NCBI GenBank assembly: GCA_029817715.1
Contig: JARUPY010000602.1
Location: forward strand, 17,501 to 81,500
DNA from: Melastoma dodecandrum
Lineage: Eukaryota; Streptophyta; Magnoliopsida; Myrtales; Melastomataceae
DNA length: 64,000 nt
Direction: 5' to 3'
Both the position numbers and the translations under genes were made by a program. The notes beneath the pieces are model-generated. The model was not told where the DNA came from. It did not search any database and saw nothing but the letters and a program-made list of their open reading frames with translations. This document shows, piece after piece, positions 41,501-52,720 of the stretch (position 1 is its first letter; every line of letters starts with the position of its first letter).

Positions 41501-42157
41501 AGCCAAAGAATCTGAGAAGTCGCTCAACCATCGCATATTCACCATCACCCTATCCAACTTCCGGAGTATGGCATCATCCCTACGATTCGTCCATGTGAAA
41601 AACTCTCCGGTAGACCGAAGATCCTCTAACTCCGCATCCCTGACTGCAACATCGAACTCCTCATCCACTCCATGCCAACTCAAGTCCCCACCCTGCCGCT
41701 CATACGGTGTCCGAACAGCATTCATATCACCAATAACACACCAGGGCTCCCCAACATATCGAGTGGAAGCCTGACGCAAGAACCTCCAGAGAGAACGTCG
41801 ACCGGTGGCATCATTCAGACCATACACAAACGTAATCTGAAAAGATACGCCTGTCGCAATGAAAGTAACCCTGGCATGCACCCACTGAGGGTTAATATCA
41901 GCCACGTCCACCTGTACACGAGAGGGATCCCAACAAACCCAAATCCTTCCAGTCACAGATGCACCATGGGCAACTACATATCTCCAAGAAGATAAGAACG
42001 CACTCTGACTCCGCGATTCAACCGAAGCCCGCACCCTAGTCTCAAGAAGAGCAAACAAAGATAACCTATGAATGGAAATGAGCCTGCGAACCTCGCTGAC
42101 ATGTAAGGGATCATTGAAGCCGCGCACATTCCATGCTCCGAACATAGGCATCATCAT
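38555..42157 (-). CDS. LINE-A ORF2 protein, intact frame (endonuclease-RT-zf-RVT, 1200 residues)
   Basis: ORF2 nicks target DNA and reverse-transcribes element RNA onto it. The start is the first of three ATGs (MMMPMFGAWNVRGFND). The endonuclease occupies residues 1-235, with E39 (LLETR), D144 and N146 (GDMNAVR), and D228/H229 (SDHS). The RT spans about 440-735: KAPGPDG at 461-467, LIPKKANP, KIDIRKAYDS near 590, RQGCPLSPYLF, FADD at 695-698, YLGVPL. The zf-RVT domain is at about 1030-1124, with C-x2-C (CALC) and H-x4-C (HLFFTC). The frame ends at LPRS. Length and motifs are as expected for an active enzyme; VELDFL and SSAVG differ from the left copy. Activity is not demonstrable from sequence. 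Confidence 0.95.
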   Translation of the reverse strand: MMMPMFGAWNVRGFNDPLHVSEVRRLISIHRLSLFALLETRVRASVESRSQSAFLSSWRYVVAHGASVTGRIWVCWDPSRVQVDVADINPQWVHARVTFIATGVSFQITFVYGLNDATGRRSLWRFLRQASTRYVGEPWCVIGDMNAVRTPYERQGGDLSWHGVDEEFDVAVRDAELEDLRSTGEFFTWTNRRDDAILRKLDRVMVNMRWLSDFSDSLARFLAPGCSDHSPCLVWLMQRTQGCRVPFKFFEFWTEHPHYEGLVRQAWSERYDGRPMFMLYRRLGALKGKLKRLNRDELGGLSTRVGEARSLLEEVQSELLAEGSHGEVSFVERVAATRFNYLARLEESMLRQKARVRWLQLGDRNTVYFFSMMKRRHNRNAILSLTRDDGVVLSDPTEVRDETIRYFSMLFTAVPRTAPIDRDMIREVLSGTVSSEQSVALVAPVSGEEVRKAMFQLGRHKAPGPDGYTAEFFRGSWEVVGALVTEAVQDFFTRGRLLREANTTIISLIPKKANPTALTDFRPISCCNTVYKCITRILATRVREVLPGIIGSEQSAFIPGRRIVDNIMVAHEIIRGYHTERSPPRCALKIDIRKAYDSVELDFLRAVLECFGFPSSFIWLIMECVTTARFSISINGELQGFFSSAVGLRQGCPLSPYLFVMVMEVLSGMLRKTAERSDFGFHSRCRKVRLSHLCFADDLLIFSCGRPSSVRCVLETLSRFGDQSGLRISAQKSEIFFGGVSGDVQAQILADSGFTRGELPVRYLGVPLITRRLTSEDCSPLVDAIASRICHWTSRHLSYAGRLQLVSSVLFATQTYWSSIFPLPMSVCKRLEQLMSRFLWSGPSMDHHKAKVAWQTVCRPKEQGGLGLKRVTEWNRAAMMKHIWHLLSDPEDSVWARWARTYLLRGESFWQARQPDRCSWIWRRLLTLRHLVRRLISWRMGDGSRISFWFDTWSPLGPLVDVFRREDIERSRIPSRISVADFFADSSWRSYIEGGDVRIHRHRRACFDRLRELLPAGCYPLSGTSDRVIWSLRPDGDFTIASAWRYIRKDHQVVPWASFIWAKGMLPRFSFILWLAVQGRLYTSDMLFSLGVSSSSTCALCGSRRERLDHLFFTCSYSAEVWLYTVGRDVAPNFPRRWSAITELLFSPAGVTLRRRLSFVRMLGGCVYYLWIERNKRRAGERLLPPRTLASLILSSLPRS

Positions 42158-42168
42158 AAATCAACAAA

Positions 42169-43566
42169 TCACCTAAAAGCCCCACGGGGCCTCCCAGAAG
42201 GCACCAGTGGCGGCGCCTCCTGAACCTTCTTAGCCTGCTTTTCCTTTTTCTTCTCTTTCTTCGTCAACTTGGACAAAGGACGAGAATCAGCATCAGCAGT
42301 ATCATCTCCATAAGCACGCATGTCCGCATAGAAATCAGAACTCAAGGATTTCTCCTTGTTCAGAGCACAACTACCCAAGGACTCAGAAGACCCAGCCTGT
42401 ACAACCTGCTGCTTCCCCTTATCAGATGGAAGCTCAGTAACAACAGTGAGTGCCAGAGCATCTAGTCGCTCCTCCTCCGACGGGGTAACATCAGTCAGAT
42501 CCGTCTGGCCCTCATACAGAACAATAGCACGAGAGGGGTCTCCCAATGCATCCATCTCTCCAAGGTCGTGTACCAATTCTACCCCAGCAACACCCTCCTC
42601 TCCAATCGTGATATCAGGCCGTATCTCTCCCTCCTCATCAGCATCCTGTAATGCCTGAAAGGCATTTACTGAGCGTTCAATCACCTCTGGTACCCTGGGA
42701 ATAGGTGTAGTAAGCTGCGGCCCGGGCACACGGGTCCCCGGAGCACCCGCATCCATGAATCCATCTCGAGACTCCACAGCAGCCCGCCTCTGTACACGAG
42801 TCCTCCTAGACTTCCTATCCATTGGCTTGGCAGTACGAGTAGCCGCCTCCGGATTCTGTGGACGACGCTCAAAACCATGGCCAAATACACAGCAGGACTG
42901 ACAGCGCGGCGGCCGAAATTCATAAGCAATCTGAATTTCCCGACTCAGGCCCTCTACATCAGTAATCCTCAGAGACTGGCGCAGCTCCAACGAGGCATCA
43001 AACTCAATCTGCACCCTAGCACTGCCCACACTGCCTCGAGAAAAGGACCTAGCATCAATGCGCAGAGGAACTCCCAAACCACTCGCGATATACTGCACTC
43101 CGTACCAATGAAAGAACTCAACAGGAATATTCTGCAATCTGACCCATAAAGGAAGGAGCTTCGGCTCAAATGCCTCCATAGAAGTGCCAGGAGTCCAACG
43201 CCGAAGCACCATCGGAATACCAACAATGTGCCAGTCACTTCGCTCCAAGATAGCATCAAAAAATTCGTCAGAATCAAACCGCATAAGAAACATACCAGGA
43301 CCTACTCCGCATACATCCACAAGGCCCTGTTTGTTCCAAAGGAGGCGAGCCGTCCTGCTAATAACCTCAATAGGCAGACGACGACCAATGATATATCCAA
43401 TAAGATAATTCTTCCATAGTCGCTTACCCTCCTCCGCCACCTCTGACGGCATGATCAGGCTCCCATCAGAACCGAAAGCAACCTCAACTCGCTTCACTTC
43501 CGGGCGGGAAGACCGAACAGCCTCAACAAAAGATTTAGAAGGCAAATCACTGTCAAAGCCAGCCAT
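42169..43566 (-). CDS. LINE-A ORF1 protein, right-arm copy; zinc knuckle damaged
   Basis: Same frame as 21494-22891; start MAGFDSDLPSKSF. The fourth ligand of the CCHC knuckle is changed: FGHGFERRP here against FGHGFERCP in the left arm, so Cys became Arg. Other changes are conservative (GEMDAL for GDMDAL, AKKV for AKQV). The frame is open upstream to 43938 owing to a 20-bp leader difference, but the added part is low complexity. RNA binding may be weakened. Confidence 0.9.
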   Translation of the reverse strand: MAGFDSDLPSKSFVEAVRSSRPEVKRVEVAFGSDGSLIMPSEVAEEGKRLWKNYLIGYIIGRRLPIEVISRTARLLWNKQGLVDVCGVGPGMFLMRFDSDEFFDAILERSDWHIVGIPMVLRRWTPGTSMEAFEPKLLPLWVRLQNIPVEFFHWYGVQYIASGLGVPLRIDARSFSRGSVGSARVQIEFDASLELRQSLRITDVEGLSREIQIAYEFRPPRCQSCCVFGHGFERRPQNPEAATRTAKPMDRKSRRTRVQRRAAVESRDGFMDAGAPGTRVPGPQLTTPIPRVPEVIERSVNAFQALQDADEEGEIRPDITIGEEGVAGVELVHDLGEMDALGDPSRAIVLYEGQTDLTDVTPSEEERLDALALTVVTELPSDKGKQQVVQAGSSESLGSCALNKEKSLSSDFYADMRAYGDDTADADSRPLSKLTKKEKKKEKQAKKVQEAPPLVPSGRPRGAFR

Positions 43567-43846
43567 ATCTGACGCCGGAAACACCCAAGAAGAAGGCCCC
43601 GGAGCATAGGAAGTCTGCTGAAAAGTCGCCGGAAAAGTCGCCGGCAAAGTCGCCGGTCGGCCGTTGACCGGCGTTGACCGGTCTGTCCGGACCGGACCGG
43701 CTCGGCCTGACCGAACCGGACTGAACCGGTCTGGGTGGACCGGACACCCTGAACCGGCCGGTTGGCCGGAATTCCGTTGACCGCCGGCGTTGACCGGCCG
43801 GCGGTGACGTTGACCGGCTGTTGACGCCGTTGACCGGCAGGCGGCT

Positions 43847-44082
43847 GGCCCACTCCCGACCCACCTTCCGGGCCCAATCCGGGCCCACTCACCCGGCCCA
43901 CTCCGGGCCCACAACCGGCCCACCAACCGGGCCCACATTCCGGCCCATCTGAAGCCCGACCCGATCTGCTGACGTCATCCGATGACGTCACCTGATGACG
44001 TGGCGCTGCTGACTGTGCTCTCTGCTGACGTGGCTGATGACGGGTCTGCTGACGTGGCCGCTGACGCGGCTGCTGACGTGGC
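43847..44082 (-). promoter_or_regulatory. LINE-A leader motif arrays, right-arm copy
   Basis: The TGGGCC array (43847-43947) and the ACGTCA/TGACGTCA cluster (43965-44081) are conserved. The adjacent GGTCAAC tract is 20 bp longer than in the left arm. Confidence 0.5.
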
Positions 44083-44619
44083 ACCTGGAACCCTAGCCGC
44101 CTTCCTCCGCCGCCGTCCCCACTTCCGACGCCTCTAGCCGCCACTCCGGTGCTCCAAAACGGACTCACAATATATCAAAAGAAAGCTCTCGACACGAGGA
44201 ATGCAATGAAGAAGACGGCGCCTCAAACGGAGGTATTGTGAAGTCGGGATCTGCAGTCAAATATGGGCGAAGATCGGGAAGCCCCCGCAACTTTCACCGT
44301 TGATATCTTCCGGCGCAATGCTCCACCCCGAACCCACAATATATCAGTAGATCCGCCTTGAGAAGACGAGTCTAACAATATATTATACACCCCAATTGGA
44401 GACAGAATGAATTCAGAAACTCCGGTCAAAGTGCCGGACGGGCCGAGGCCCCCCTCCCGGGACAACCGAAACTTTGAACGCCGATAACTCCCCAACCGTT
44501 GCTCCGATACAAATGCACAATATGTCGTTAGAAAGCTCTCGGAAAGACGAATCCAATGACACCTTACCCACTCCGAACAGAGACCGAACGCCCCCGTGGC
44601 GGCCGGTCAAAGTTCCGCT

Positions 44620-46731
44620 CCCGGTCACTGCTTCTTAGATCTTACGTCAAATATATCATGTCGTATAAGTCATGGAGTAGATTTAGGCTCTCCACTGTTT
44701 ATGTCAATTAGATAAGCGGATTTCATACTAATGGCCGATACTAAATAAGGAATATTGATATGACTGTCTGCAGAGTGGGAGGTCTAATGAATTATGATAA
44801 GCAGCTTTCCAGCATGTGTATGCTGTATACATTTCAATCCTTCCGCAAGTTGATCCTTCAAGAAGGAGAGAAGATAATTCTTGTTTGGATGGATACCCCG
44901 TATAATCAAGCTGTGTATGGACTAGTTGACAAGCTGGGTAATGTTATCAAAAACGTCGATTGAAGCCTTTTAACGTGTAACTTAATGTTTCTTTGCTTAA
45001 AGTTAGCCTGTGTCTTGAGTTTGTTAATTCAGTAAATGGCAGGAAGCCTGGTGGTGAGAATGGTCTTCATGCCTTTTGAAGAAAGTACTTACACGACTTT
45101 TGCAAAGGTTGCTTCAGGTTAATATCGTTCCACACATGCTTTCATTTTTAGCCTGGCCATTTGTTTCTTTGGATGATTACGTGTACTAGGTGTTAAGCCG
45201 ATTAATTTGAAGTTAATAGCATAAAGATGACTTTTGTCTTTTCAACCCTCAGTTTGAATTTCTCTACAGGGAAAAACTCAGAAAACAAACGAAAGTTAGG
45301 AGTGTGTCTGACAGAAGTCCTCAAACTTGTTGCTCTCATCGGTATGATTATTTAAGCCATGCTCTGAAGTAATGGGCATGAGACAAATTTAGAACGCATT
45401 TATTGCGGATGAGCTTTGCCTACAGCATGGAAATATATTATGTTTTTGAGTAACTGAAGTCGCTTCTACTATGCATTAACTATATCAGTTCTTCGAATAT
45501 GTTTTTTTCCCATGGCCTTGTGATGGAGTAGCGTAGTGGAAATATGAGAAATCACAGAAAGAAAGAGGAGAAAAAGAATAGGGTTGAAGGGAACAATAAG
45601 AGAATTCTTGGGTTACCTCAAGAAATTCTTAAAATCAGATAATATGTTAAAAATAACAATTGTCCTCCTCCTTATTATAGTAGAAATGGAATCTAATTTG
45701 ATATTGCAAAATGCCCCTTATATTATAAAATCTAAAAATAATAATATGCTCATGCATATACCTTTGTTATAGGCCTTATATTTATTGCTTTTGGACCAAG
45801 TTACGCGTACTCACTCTTGAGATTGTTATATGGACGAACATGGAGTGATGGAGAAGCACCAAATGTCCTCCAATATTACTGTATTTACATCCTTTTCTTA
45901 GCAGTGAATGGTAAGTGACTGAAATACACATAAATCATTAGTCCAACTCATATTTCCATGGGGGTTCATCTTTTCTTTATTTGTGTCATAGGTACATCGG
46001 AGGCATTTTTACATGAAGTTGCAGATGAAAGTCAGAATAGGCGGTCGAATGACTCGCTGCTTGTTTTCTCATCAATTTACATTGTGCTGAATGTGTTATT
46101 AATCCGGTTTGCTGGTGCAGTTGGATTAATTATTGCAAATTCCCTAAGCATCCATATGCAACTATGTATTGATCTTCATTTTGTTTGTCTACTGGTGGTA
46201 AAGCCTGGTGTGACATGTGCATTTGTTATGTGAAATATTGAACATCATGTGCTTTTGTTATTGGAGATTTCATCTATTTTTCTCCCATGGGAATGACTTG
46301 TGATAGATAGTTATATGGACATGAAGCGCAATTATTTTTCAACTAATTAAGAAAAGCTCACTTTCTCTTGCGCATTAAGACCGGAGCTCTTTGAGGGTAT
46401 TCGGCAGTGGGCTTTCCGTAAAAAATAGTTATCTTAAAATGACCGTGGCCTGGCTTATCTTTGAAGTTACTTTAGATTGCTTATTTCCTTAACCCGCTCT
46501 AGACATGCTTTTGAGGATAGCTTACTCTCTGGCATTCATCAAAAGCTATTTCCAGGTGTGTGGGATCATACAGTGACTTCTATTTTCCCTCCATGCCAAT
46601 TTATTGACAGTCTTAAATGTGTGGCACCTTTTGTTATTGTACGGGATTCTTCGTTCTCTTTAATGCAGAGATGCATCCCTTCTGGTTCATCAGTGTTGTT
46701 GCTTTCAGGTGTTGTCACGTTAATTTTCGAG
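44620..46731 (+). pseudogene. RFT1: RFT1 3' half (exons 7-12), 5' half deleted
   Basis: Exons on the plus strand: 7 at 44774-44937 ([33 protein letters not shown]), 8 at 45043-45117, 9 at 45270-45341, 10 at 45773-45910 ([20 protein letters not shown]), 11 at 45992-about 46147 ([10 protein letters not shown]) and 12 at 46669-46731. Exon 6 and everything upstream are absent: intron 6 sequence (CAGTGACCGG) joins directly to the LINE-A leader at 44619-44622. The last exon runs into the telomere-like array as in the left arm. It is non-functional for want of exons 1-6. Confidence 0.92.
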
Positions 46732-47006
46732 AGGGTTTGGGGTTCGGGGTTCGGGGTTAGGGGCTCAGGGTTGGGGGTTGAGGGTTCGAGGTTCGGGGTT
46801 GCGGGTTTGGGGTTCGGGGTTGCGGGTTCGGGGTTTCGGGTTGGGAGTTTGGGCTTTGGGCTTTGGGGTCTAGGGTTTTAGAGTTTTAGGGTTTGGGGTT
46901 TAGGGTTTAGGGTTTAGGGTTTAGGGTTTTAGGGTTTAGGGTTTAGGGTTTAGGGTTTAGGGTTTTAGGGTTTAGGGTGTAGGGTTTAGGGTTCAGGGTT
47001 CAGGGT
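46732..47006 (-). repeat. Telomere-like array T5, right-arm copy (36 bp longer)
   Basis: TTTAGGG/TTCGGGG units; degenerate beside RFT1, canonical beside the zinc finger. About five extra canonical units compared with the left arm. Confidence 0.95.
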
Positions 47007-47315
47007 TCCTCGCAGTCGTTGGGCGGACACAGGATCATACACAGGAAGAAAGCCACGTAAAGCAAGCAAAGGAGCTTCCAAAGCGACTGCAGCCACAGTC
47101 ATGATCGCAAACATAACGGCCATTTCATGGACGAGAGGAGTAGGATCTTCGATTGCCCCTTCTGCGAGAAGGTATTCGGTTCGGGGCAGGCACTGGGTGG
47201 ACACAAGAGATCCCACCATACGGCGTGGGGCTCCAGCAGGTCATCGTCTTCAGGTGCGAGTGGCGTGGGGAAGATTACTTCCGGGAATAGTTTCATTGTT
47301 CTCAATGCTGGCTGA
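47007..47315 (+). pseudogene. ZAT-like zinc-finger pseudogene, right-arm copy
   Basis: Same truncation at the array, same in-frame TAA between fingers, same complete QALGGH finger and end SFIVLNAG as 15027-15335. Confidence 0.85.
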
Positions 47316-48095
47316 CGAAGATGTTTTCAGCATACAACTTATTTTTCTCGTAAATTACTACCGACCAATCAATGTCTTGGTTACATTTTTCCGTAAAAAA
47401 AACTTCCTACATCCATTCACCAGCAAATCAATACTTTGCTTGTTATGGGAAAAAAATTAGTTTAAGGGATTTGGTGACTGGAGTTGGGTTTTAGGTTGGC
47501 ATTTCTTTGCAAAGAAAGGTTTGGTGGTGATTTCCGTGACGTGGGTGGTGTTTGGTCTGGTCAAAAAGACAGAAGAGAACAGGCAGTCAGTCAGTCAGTC
47601 CGTCCAGTGCTTAATCTAAGAGTGTTAGGAAGAAGGCTGGACAGAAGCAAAAGGGAAAGAGAGAAGGGAGGAGTAGCACCAAAGCAAGAAGCATTGTTTG
47701 TTTATTATTCAATTTTATTTGATTGGAAGATGAAGATGATGATGAGTGTTTGGTTTTGTGGATATGAGTTTGAGTTTGTCGTCTGAGGTGAGGAGAAGAT
47801 GGTAAGAAAAGAGAAGTTGTGATTATTTTTAGGCCCAAAACCTCCCTCTCCTTTTGTTGTTGTTTTTTACTTGGTTCGAGGAAGGAAGGAAAACCAAAAG
47901 ATCCAAACATTTCGCTGCTGATCGCTTGTAACCGACACCATCACATGTCTTATTAATACCTCAATTTTCTTCATCGCAACATAAGACATTTAGGAGCGAG
48001 AACCATACCGAAGAAAGGACGATGAGACTCGTCTTCATAAAATTGTAAGAATGTGATTTGTAAATCTGTTCGATTTATTTCATAAGGGCCGATGA
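47316..48095. other. Segment C spacer, copy 1, right arm
   Basis: Mirror of 14247-15026; no supported gene. It differs by a one-base change in the T-run near 47394-47402. Confidence 0.7.
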
Positions 48096-49097
48096 GCTTT
48101 GTACCCTAAGAAATTGCTTGTAGAAATCTGTAAAACTATGTCTTAAATTATGAATTACTTTATACTTAACGAATAAAAAATTCGTATAATTTTACGAAAG
48201 ACAGTTATTACTTTACGTAAAAAAAGTTTATCAATCTTTTACGAAATACTATACCATGTTACGAAATACTAACGCACTCTCTAGTTGCGATACCATGAAA
48301 TACGATTTCATAGCACACGGAAAGGGAACTGTAGCCGCTTCCGACGTAAGGTGTTTTCCTCTGTTTTATGAAATCATAATAAGGAATGGCACATGTAACT
48401 AAAATAAAAAAGTTAGTCAAATGTAATGAACAATTAATTGATCAGAAGATCATGGCGATATTCAATCAAAACGAACTACACGTGACTTATGATATATTTG
48501 TGACATTTCCTTTTCTGGGTCAATGTCCTTATGCTCTCGTGATGACGTGTCAATCGACTATTGGCTCCTATGACGTGTTTTCACTTTTATTCCTATTTAC
48601 AAAAATTACTACACGTTCATACCAAGGCGATTAATACACACACTGGTTTGTTTGCGTCGCATAATATATGGTAAGAATAAGGATTTGATTTTGATGTAAT
48701 AAGGCAAAGTATAATAACCTTCTTGCTAAGATCTTGATGATATTTCAATTAACAAGATTTTATTTTATTTTCATCTCGGTGACAAAATAAGATAAAAATG
48801 GAGGGAAGGAAAAGAAGAGACAAAAACTGGACAGAGCTGTGAAAACCAAAAAGATTAAAAATTTCTTGGAAAAATCATTCATTCATTCACTCTGTGAGTT
48901 GAAGAATTTCAATCCCAAATCCCACCTCCGCTTTTCCTTTATTTTTTATGTGATTTTTCCGTTCCGATGCCTCCTTCCCCGTAATCCGTGTCGTTGTTGT
49001 CTCCGTGTTTTCGGATTCATTGACTTCCTCTGTTTTTTCTCCCTTGCCGGCGGTGGGTCGTTTCGGGATTTGGAGGGGGGGGGGGGGGGTTTCCTTC
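48096..49097 (+). promoter_or_regulatory. RFT1 upstream region, copy 1, right arm
   Basis: Mirror of 13245-14246. A 15-G run at 49075-49089 lies next to the ATG. The bases flanking the run differ from the left arm, so the tract changed independently. Confidence 0.45.
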
Positions 49098-50779
49098 ATG
49101 GGATCGGACCGCGAATTTGGTAAAACCCTAGATCTCGCTGATCAGTTGGATCCCTGGTTCATTTTTTAAGGTTTACTTGGTTTGTTTTGGATTTGTTTTT
49201 AGGGTTGGATGTGACCCCGACAACTCTCTCCCACACCTTCAAGTATTTATTGGGTGAGTCCATCCAACCCTTTGATTTTTTCCGTCTCTCTCCCTGTCTT
49301 TCTTTCTCCCGTTGAACCGAACACCCGCTTCCCTTGGGGTTGTGTTTCAGCGACCCAGTTTCTGTCAAGAGGAATACCCTTTGTGTTTAACACTTGGGTC
49401 GTCCGGAATGTCACGGCTGAGGACTACGCGGTAAAAAGCTCTTTCTTCTCTACCTTTGCCTCGTCGCATCCTCTTTTATGTTATATCCATCAATGGCGAA
49501 CGGCTATCTTCCTTCTTTCACTATGCGCTTTCTGGCCATAAAAAGATGGGTAAAATTAAAAAGGTCTCGTCTTAATTACCGCCCATGATCCTCCCGACAT
49601 GCTTGTTTCCTGCATTTTTTGTGAGATGTGAGGCTTTACCCGATCGGCAGGATTTATCTATCCTACCCCAAGACAATTCGCCCTTTCCCTGACTGGAGCT
49701 TTTCTATTCAGCTTTATGCAGTGAAATTCCATCTGCTCGTCACTTGCATCCTATTCCTTAGCCGGGAGGGGTTTCGCCGAGCATGCTTGCGAGCAGACAT
49801 CCAATGGTCAATATTTCTATTCTTTTCTACTCGATGATGATCGGAAAAGGACTTTCTATGATCGGTGTCGGAAATATTTTGGCATTTGAATGAGTCTCTA
49901 GAAACAGTTAATAAATTGCATGTGGCAAGATTAGGCTTTAATACTCTTCTCCATCAACATTCACCTGTTAATTCTTTTTTTCTCCGCATCACTCTCAGGA
50001 TTTCGTGTTTTTCTTTTATGCTTCGAGTGTGACTTTATCATTCGTTTCTTATACTCCAGCGACGGTGCTTCAGCAGGAGAAAATGCCGGAAGGCTACTAA
50101 AAGTTGCTTGGGTGACGCTACCGCTTGGTCTTGCTGTCACGGCAATAACATGCTTGCCGATCTTTTGGTGGCAGGAGCTGAGTCTTTCAAATCCCTTTGG
50201 GCAGGCCATCGTCACTAATGGTAACCCGCTTTGTTGAACAGAATCTGATTAACTATTTCATTTTATATAGTAAACGTTTGGTTCATGGGATACCCTTTGA
50301 CTGCCCCTGACCCGTTCTTTACTTCACTCTGTTGACATTGGAATTCTTATTCCATCATGTGATATCTCAGTTTCATTTGGAATCTGTAGTTACGTAAAAG
50401 CATTATATTGCCTGATAGCGTTCACATGTCTATGTCCAGGATATGCATGTGTCTTGGAGCTTTTGGCTGAGCCATTCTATATTCTCTCCCAAAACCTGCT
50501 TTTACTTAAATTAAGGATGGTGGTGGAGACTGCGGCCACATTTTCCCGGTGCATCACTTTGTACATTCTCATCGTTGAGGAAACTAGAATGGTAACAGTT
50601 ATGAATTATAGTTTTTCACGGACATTGTGAAAGTTTTGAAAGTTTTTTGGGCTTACACAGCTGCATTTATCTTTATTGAATTTTTCAGGAAAAAGGGATT
50701 ATTTTCTCATTATCCCAAGCAGCATACGGTGCTTCCTTGTTCTTAGGCTACTGGGGGTATTTCCTTATTTTTCATCATT
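49098..50779 (+). pseudogene. RFT1: RFT1 duplicated 5' half, right-arm copy
   Basis: Exons 2 (49351-49430), 3 (49712-49806), 4 (50060-50220), 5 (50440-50591) and partial 6 (50689-50779). Exon 2 reads ATQFLSRG without the TAG found in the left arm. It is still truncated in exon 6 at telomere-like sequence. Confidence 0.92.
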
Positions 50780-50804
50780 TAAGTTTAAGATTTAGGGTTT
50801 TTTT
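50780..50804 (-). repeat. Telomere-like patch T4, right-arm copy
   Basis: GATTTAGGGTTT at the RFT1 exon 6 breakpoint. Confidence 0.65.
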
Positions 50805-51837
50805 GTAGAATCAAAAAATAGTTTGTACAAAGATCACGGGGGTAACCCCCCGAAATAAAAACGCTACACCATAACTATGTACACCAACAATATGTAACTG
50901 AAATCATGTTATGTCCAAGGCAGCGAGGAAAGAATAAATGAGGCAAGTGTCCTAGGAGGCAACAAATACTCGCCAACCCTGCGTTTGTTCCGCTCCACCC
51001 ACAAGTAATAAACACATCCTTCTAACAGCTGGGCAAAAGACAAACACCTCCGAAGTGTGACTCCATCCGGCGAGAACAACTCGGTAATAGCAGACCCCTT
51101 CCGCAAAAAGTTCGCCGCAACATCTCGACCAACATTATACGACCAAACCTCTGCTAAGTAGCTACATGTGAAGAAAATGTGGTCTAACCTCTCTCGCCTC
51201 GAACCACAAAGTGCACAAGTAGATGATGACGAAACTCCGAGACTGAATAGCATATCGGAAGTGTATAGCCTCCTTTGAACGGCCAACCACAGGATGAAAG
51301 AGAACCGTGGCAGCATGCCCTTATATCAGACAAAACCAGCCAAATGAATAACCTGGTAATCGTTACGGATATGTCTCCATGCAGTGGCATCAGTAAAATA
51401 TCCATCAGGACGTAAAGACCAGATAACCTGATCAGAAGTGCTTGACAACGAATAACAACTGACTGGCAGAAGCTCGCGCAATCTATCAAACCACGCTAGC
51501 CTATGCCGATGAATCCGGAAATCACCTCCCTTAATATAACTCCGCCAACTCGGATCAACAAAGAAATCTGCCACCGAGACCTTATAAGGAATCTTGCAAC
51601 GCTCGATCTCCTCACGACCAAAGACATCCACCAAAGGATCCGATGGGGACCACGTATTGAACCAAAAGGAAATCCTGCTACCATCCCCATGCGCCACGAG
51701 ATGAGTCGACGAACAAAATACCTCAAAGTCAGTAGTCGTCTCCAGATCCATAAACATCTATCTGGCTGTCTCGCCTGCCAGAATGATTCACTCCTCAATA
51801 GATATGTCCTCACCCATCGAGCCCATACAATTCGCAC
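50805..51837 (-). mobile_element. LINE-A-like fragment F5, right-arm copy
   Basis: Mirror of 10505-11537 with the same frameshift and TGA. Confidence 0.93.
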
Positions 51838-51891
51838 CCACGATATTAAACAAGGCTATTCCGTTTTTGTTCTCCCCTAAAATTCCTCTTT

Positions 51892-52234
51892 CGAGTTTAA
51901 ATTAGGATAACACCTTATCACAATAATGTATAACCCATAAAATGTCTGTACAAAAATCACATGGGCTTACCCTTGGAAATTAACTAACACAATGTTAACG
52001 TATACCACATGTACGTAACTACCATCAAAATAAAGTAAATCAATCTACGCCCATGGTAATGATGCAAGAACAAATGTGGGCAATGTCTTAGGAGGCAACA
52101 AACGCTCTCCAAGTCGACGCTTATTGCGCTTCGTCCACAGGTAATAGACGCATCCAACAAACATCCAAATGAAAGGTCGATTCTGACGAAATGTCGCTCC
52201 AGCAGGCGAAATTAATAGATAAAAAGCGTTGATT
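51892..52234 (-). mobile_element. LINE-A-like fragment F4, right-arm copy
   Basis: Mirror of 10108-10450, including the shortened hairpin. Confidence 0.85.
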
Positions 52235-52235
52235 T

Positions 52236-52325
52236 TCCGGTTTAGAGTTTGGGGTTTGGGGTTTCAGAGTTCGGGTTTAGGGTTTCGGGATTCGGCTTAA
52301 GGGTTTGAGATTTAGGATTTAGCGG
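52236..52325 (-). repeat. Telomere-like array T3, right-arm copy
   Basis: Degenerate TTTAGGG/TTCGGGT units, mirror of 10017-10106. Confidence 0.8.
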
Positions 52326-52667
52326 TTTTTTTAGTTAAATTTCATTAATAAAAAAGTCGGACTATTATAGAAATGGCCCTAAAAGGTCATATAACAGTAT
52401 TCGTCAGACCATCATAGCTACCCTACTCATTTAGTCCTAACACAAATGAGCATAGTCATAGAGGAGTTCCAAAATAAATACTACAACATCTGAAATCCAT
52501 AAAGACCCAGGTGGTAGGCATTCCAATGCAGACTAGAATTCGCTCTAGCTAGGTCGATCCTGTGGGCCCTGAGGAGAGTAGGTGGTCGAGCTGGGCACCT
52601 CATTAGGGTCCTCACCAGCTCTCTCTTCGCCGTGCATCATCTCTCGGTTGGCCAGGAATAGCAGAGC
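52326..52667 (-). mobile_element. Retroelement 3' tail, right-arm copy
   Basis: Mirror of 9675-10016. Confidence 0.55.
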
Positions 52668-52720
52668 ATTTAGGGTTTAGGGTTTTTAGGGTTTAGGGCT
52701 TATGTTTTAGGGTTTATGGG
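52668..52720 (-). repeat. Telomere-like array T2, right-arm copy
   Basis: Mirror of 9622-9674; runs directly from a poly-T (poly-A on minus) end. Confidence 0.85.

Larger units (their letters stand above)
38422..44619 (-). mobile_element. LINE-A, right-arm copy, extreme 5' end deleted
   Basis: The same insertion as the left copy. About 70 bp of the 5' end and the 5' target-site copy are missing because a deletion joins the leader to RFT1 intron 6. ORF2 is intact here (1200 codons), whereas ORF1 has lost a zinc-knuckle Cys. Confidence 0.96.

Noticed and set aside
42169..43938. 589-residue version of LINE-A ORF1
   Set aside because: The first 124 residues are low-complexity Arg/Gly/Pro from GC-rich leader repeats and are not in frame in the left arm; the ATG at 43566 was preferred.
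20390..44619. LTR retrotransposon or endogenous pararetrovirus
   Set aside because: No long terminal repeats, integrase, protease or RNase H/coat motifs; poly-A tails and EN-RT-zf-RVT order identify LINEs.
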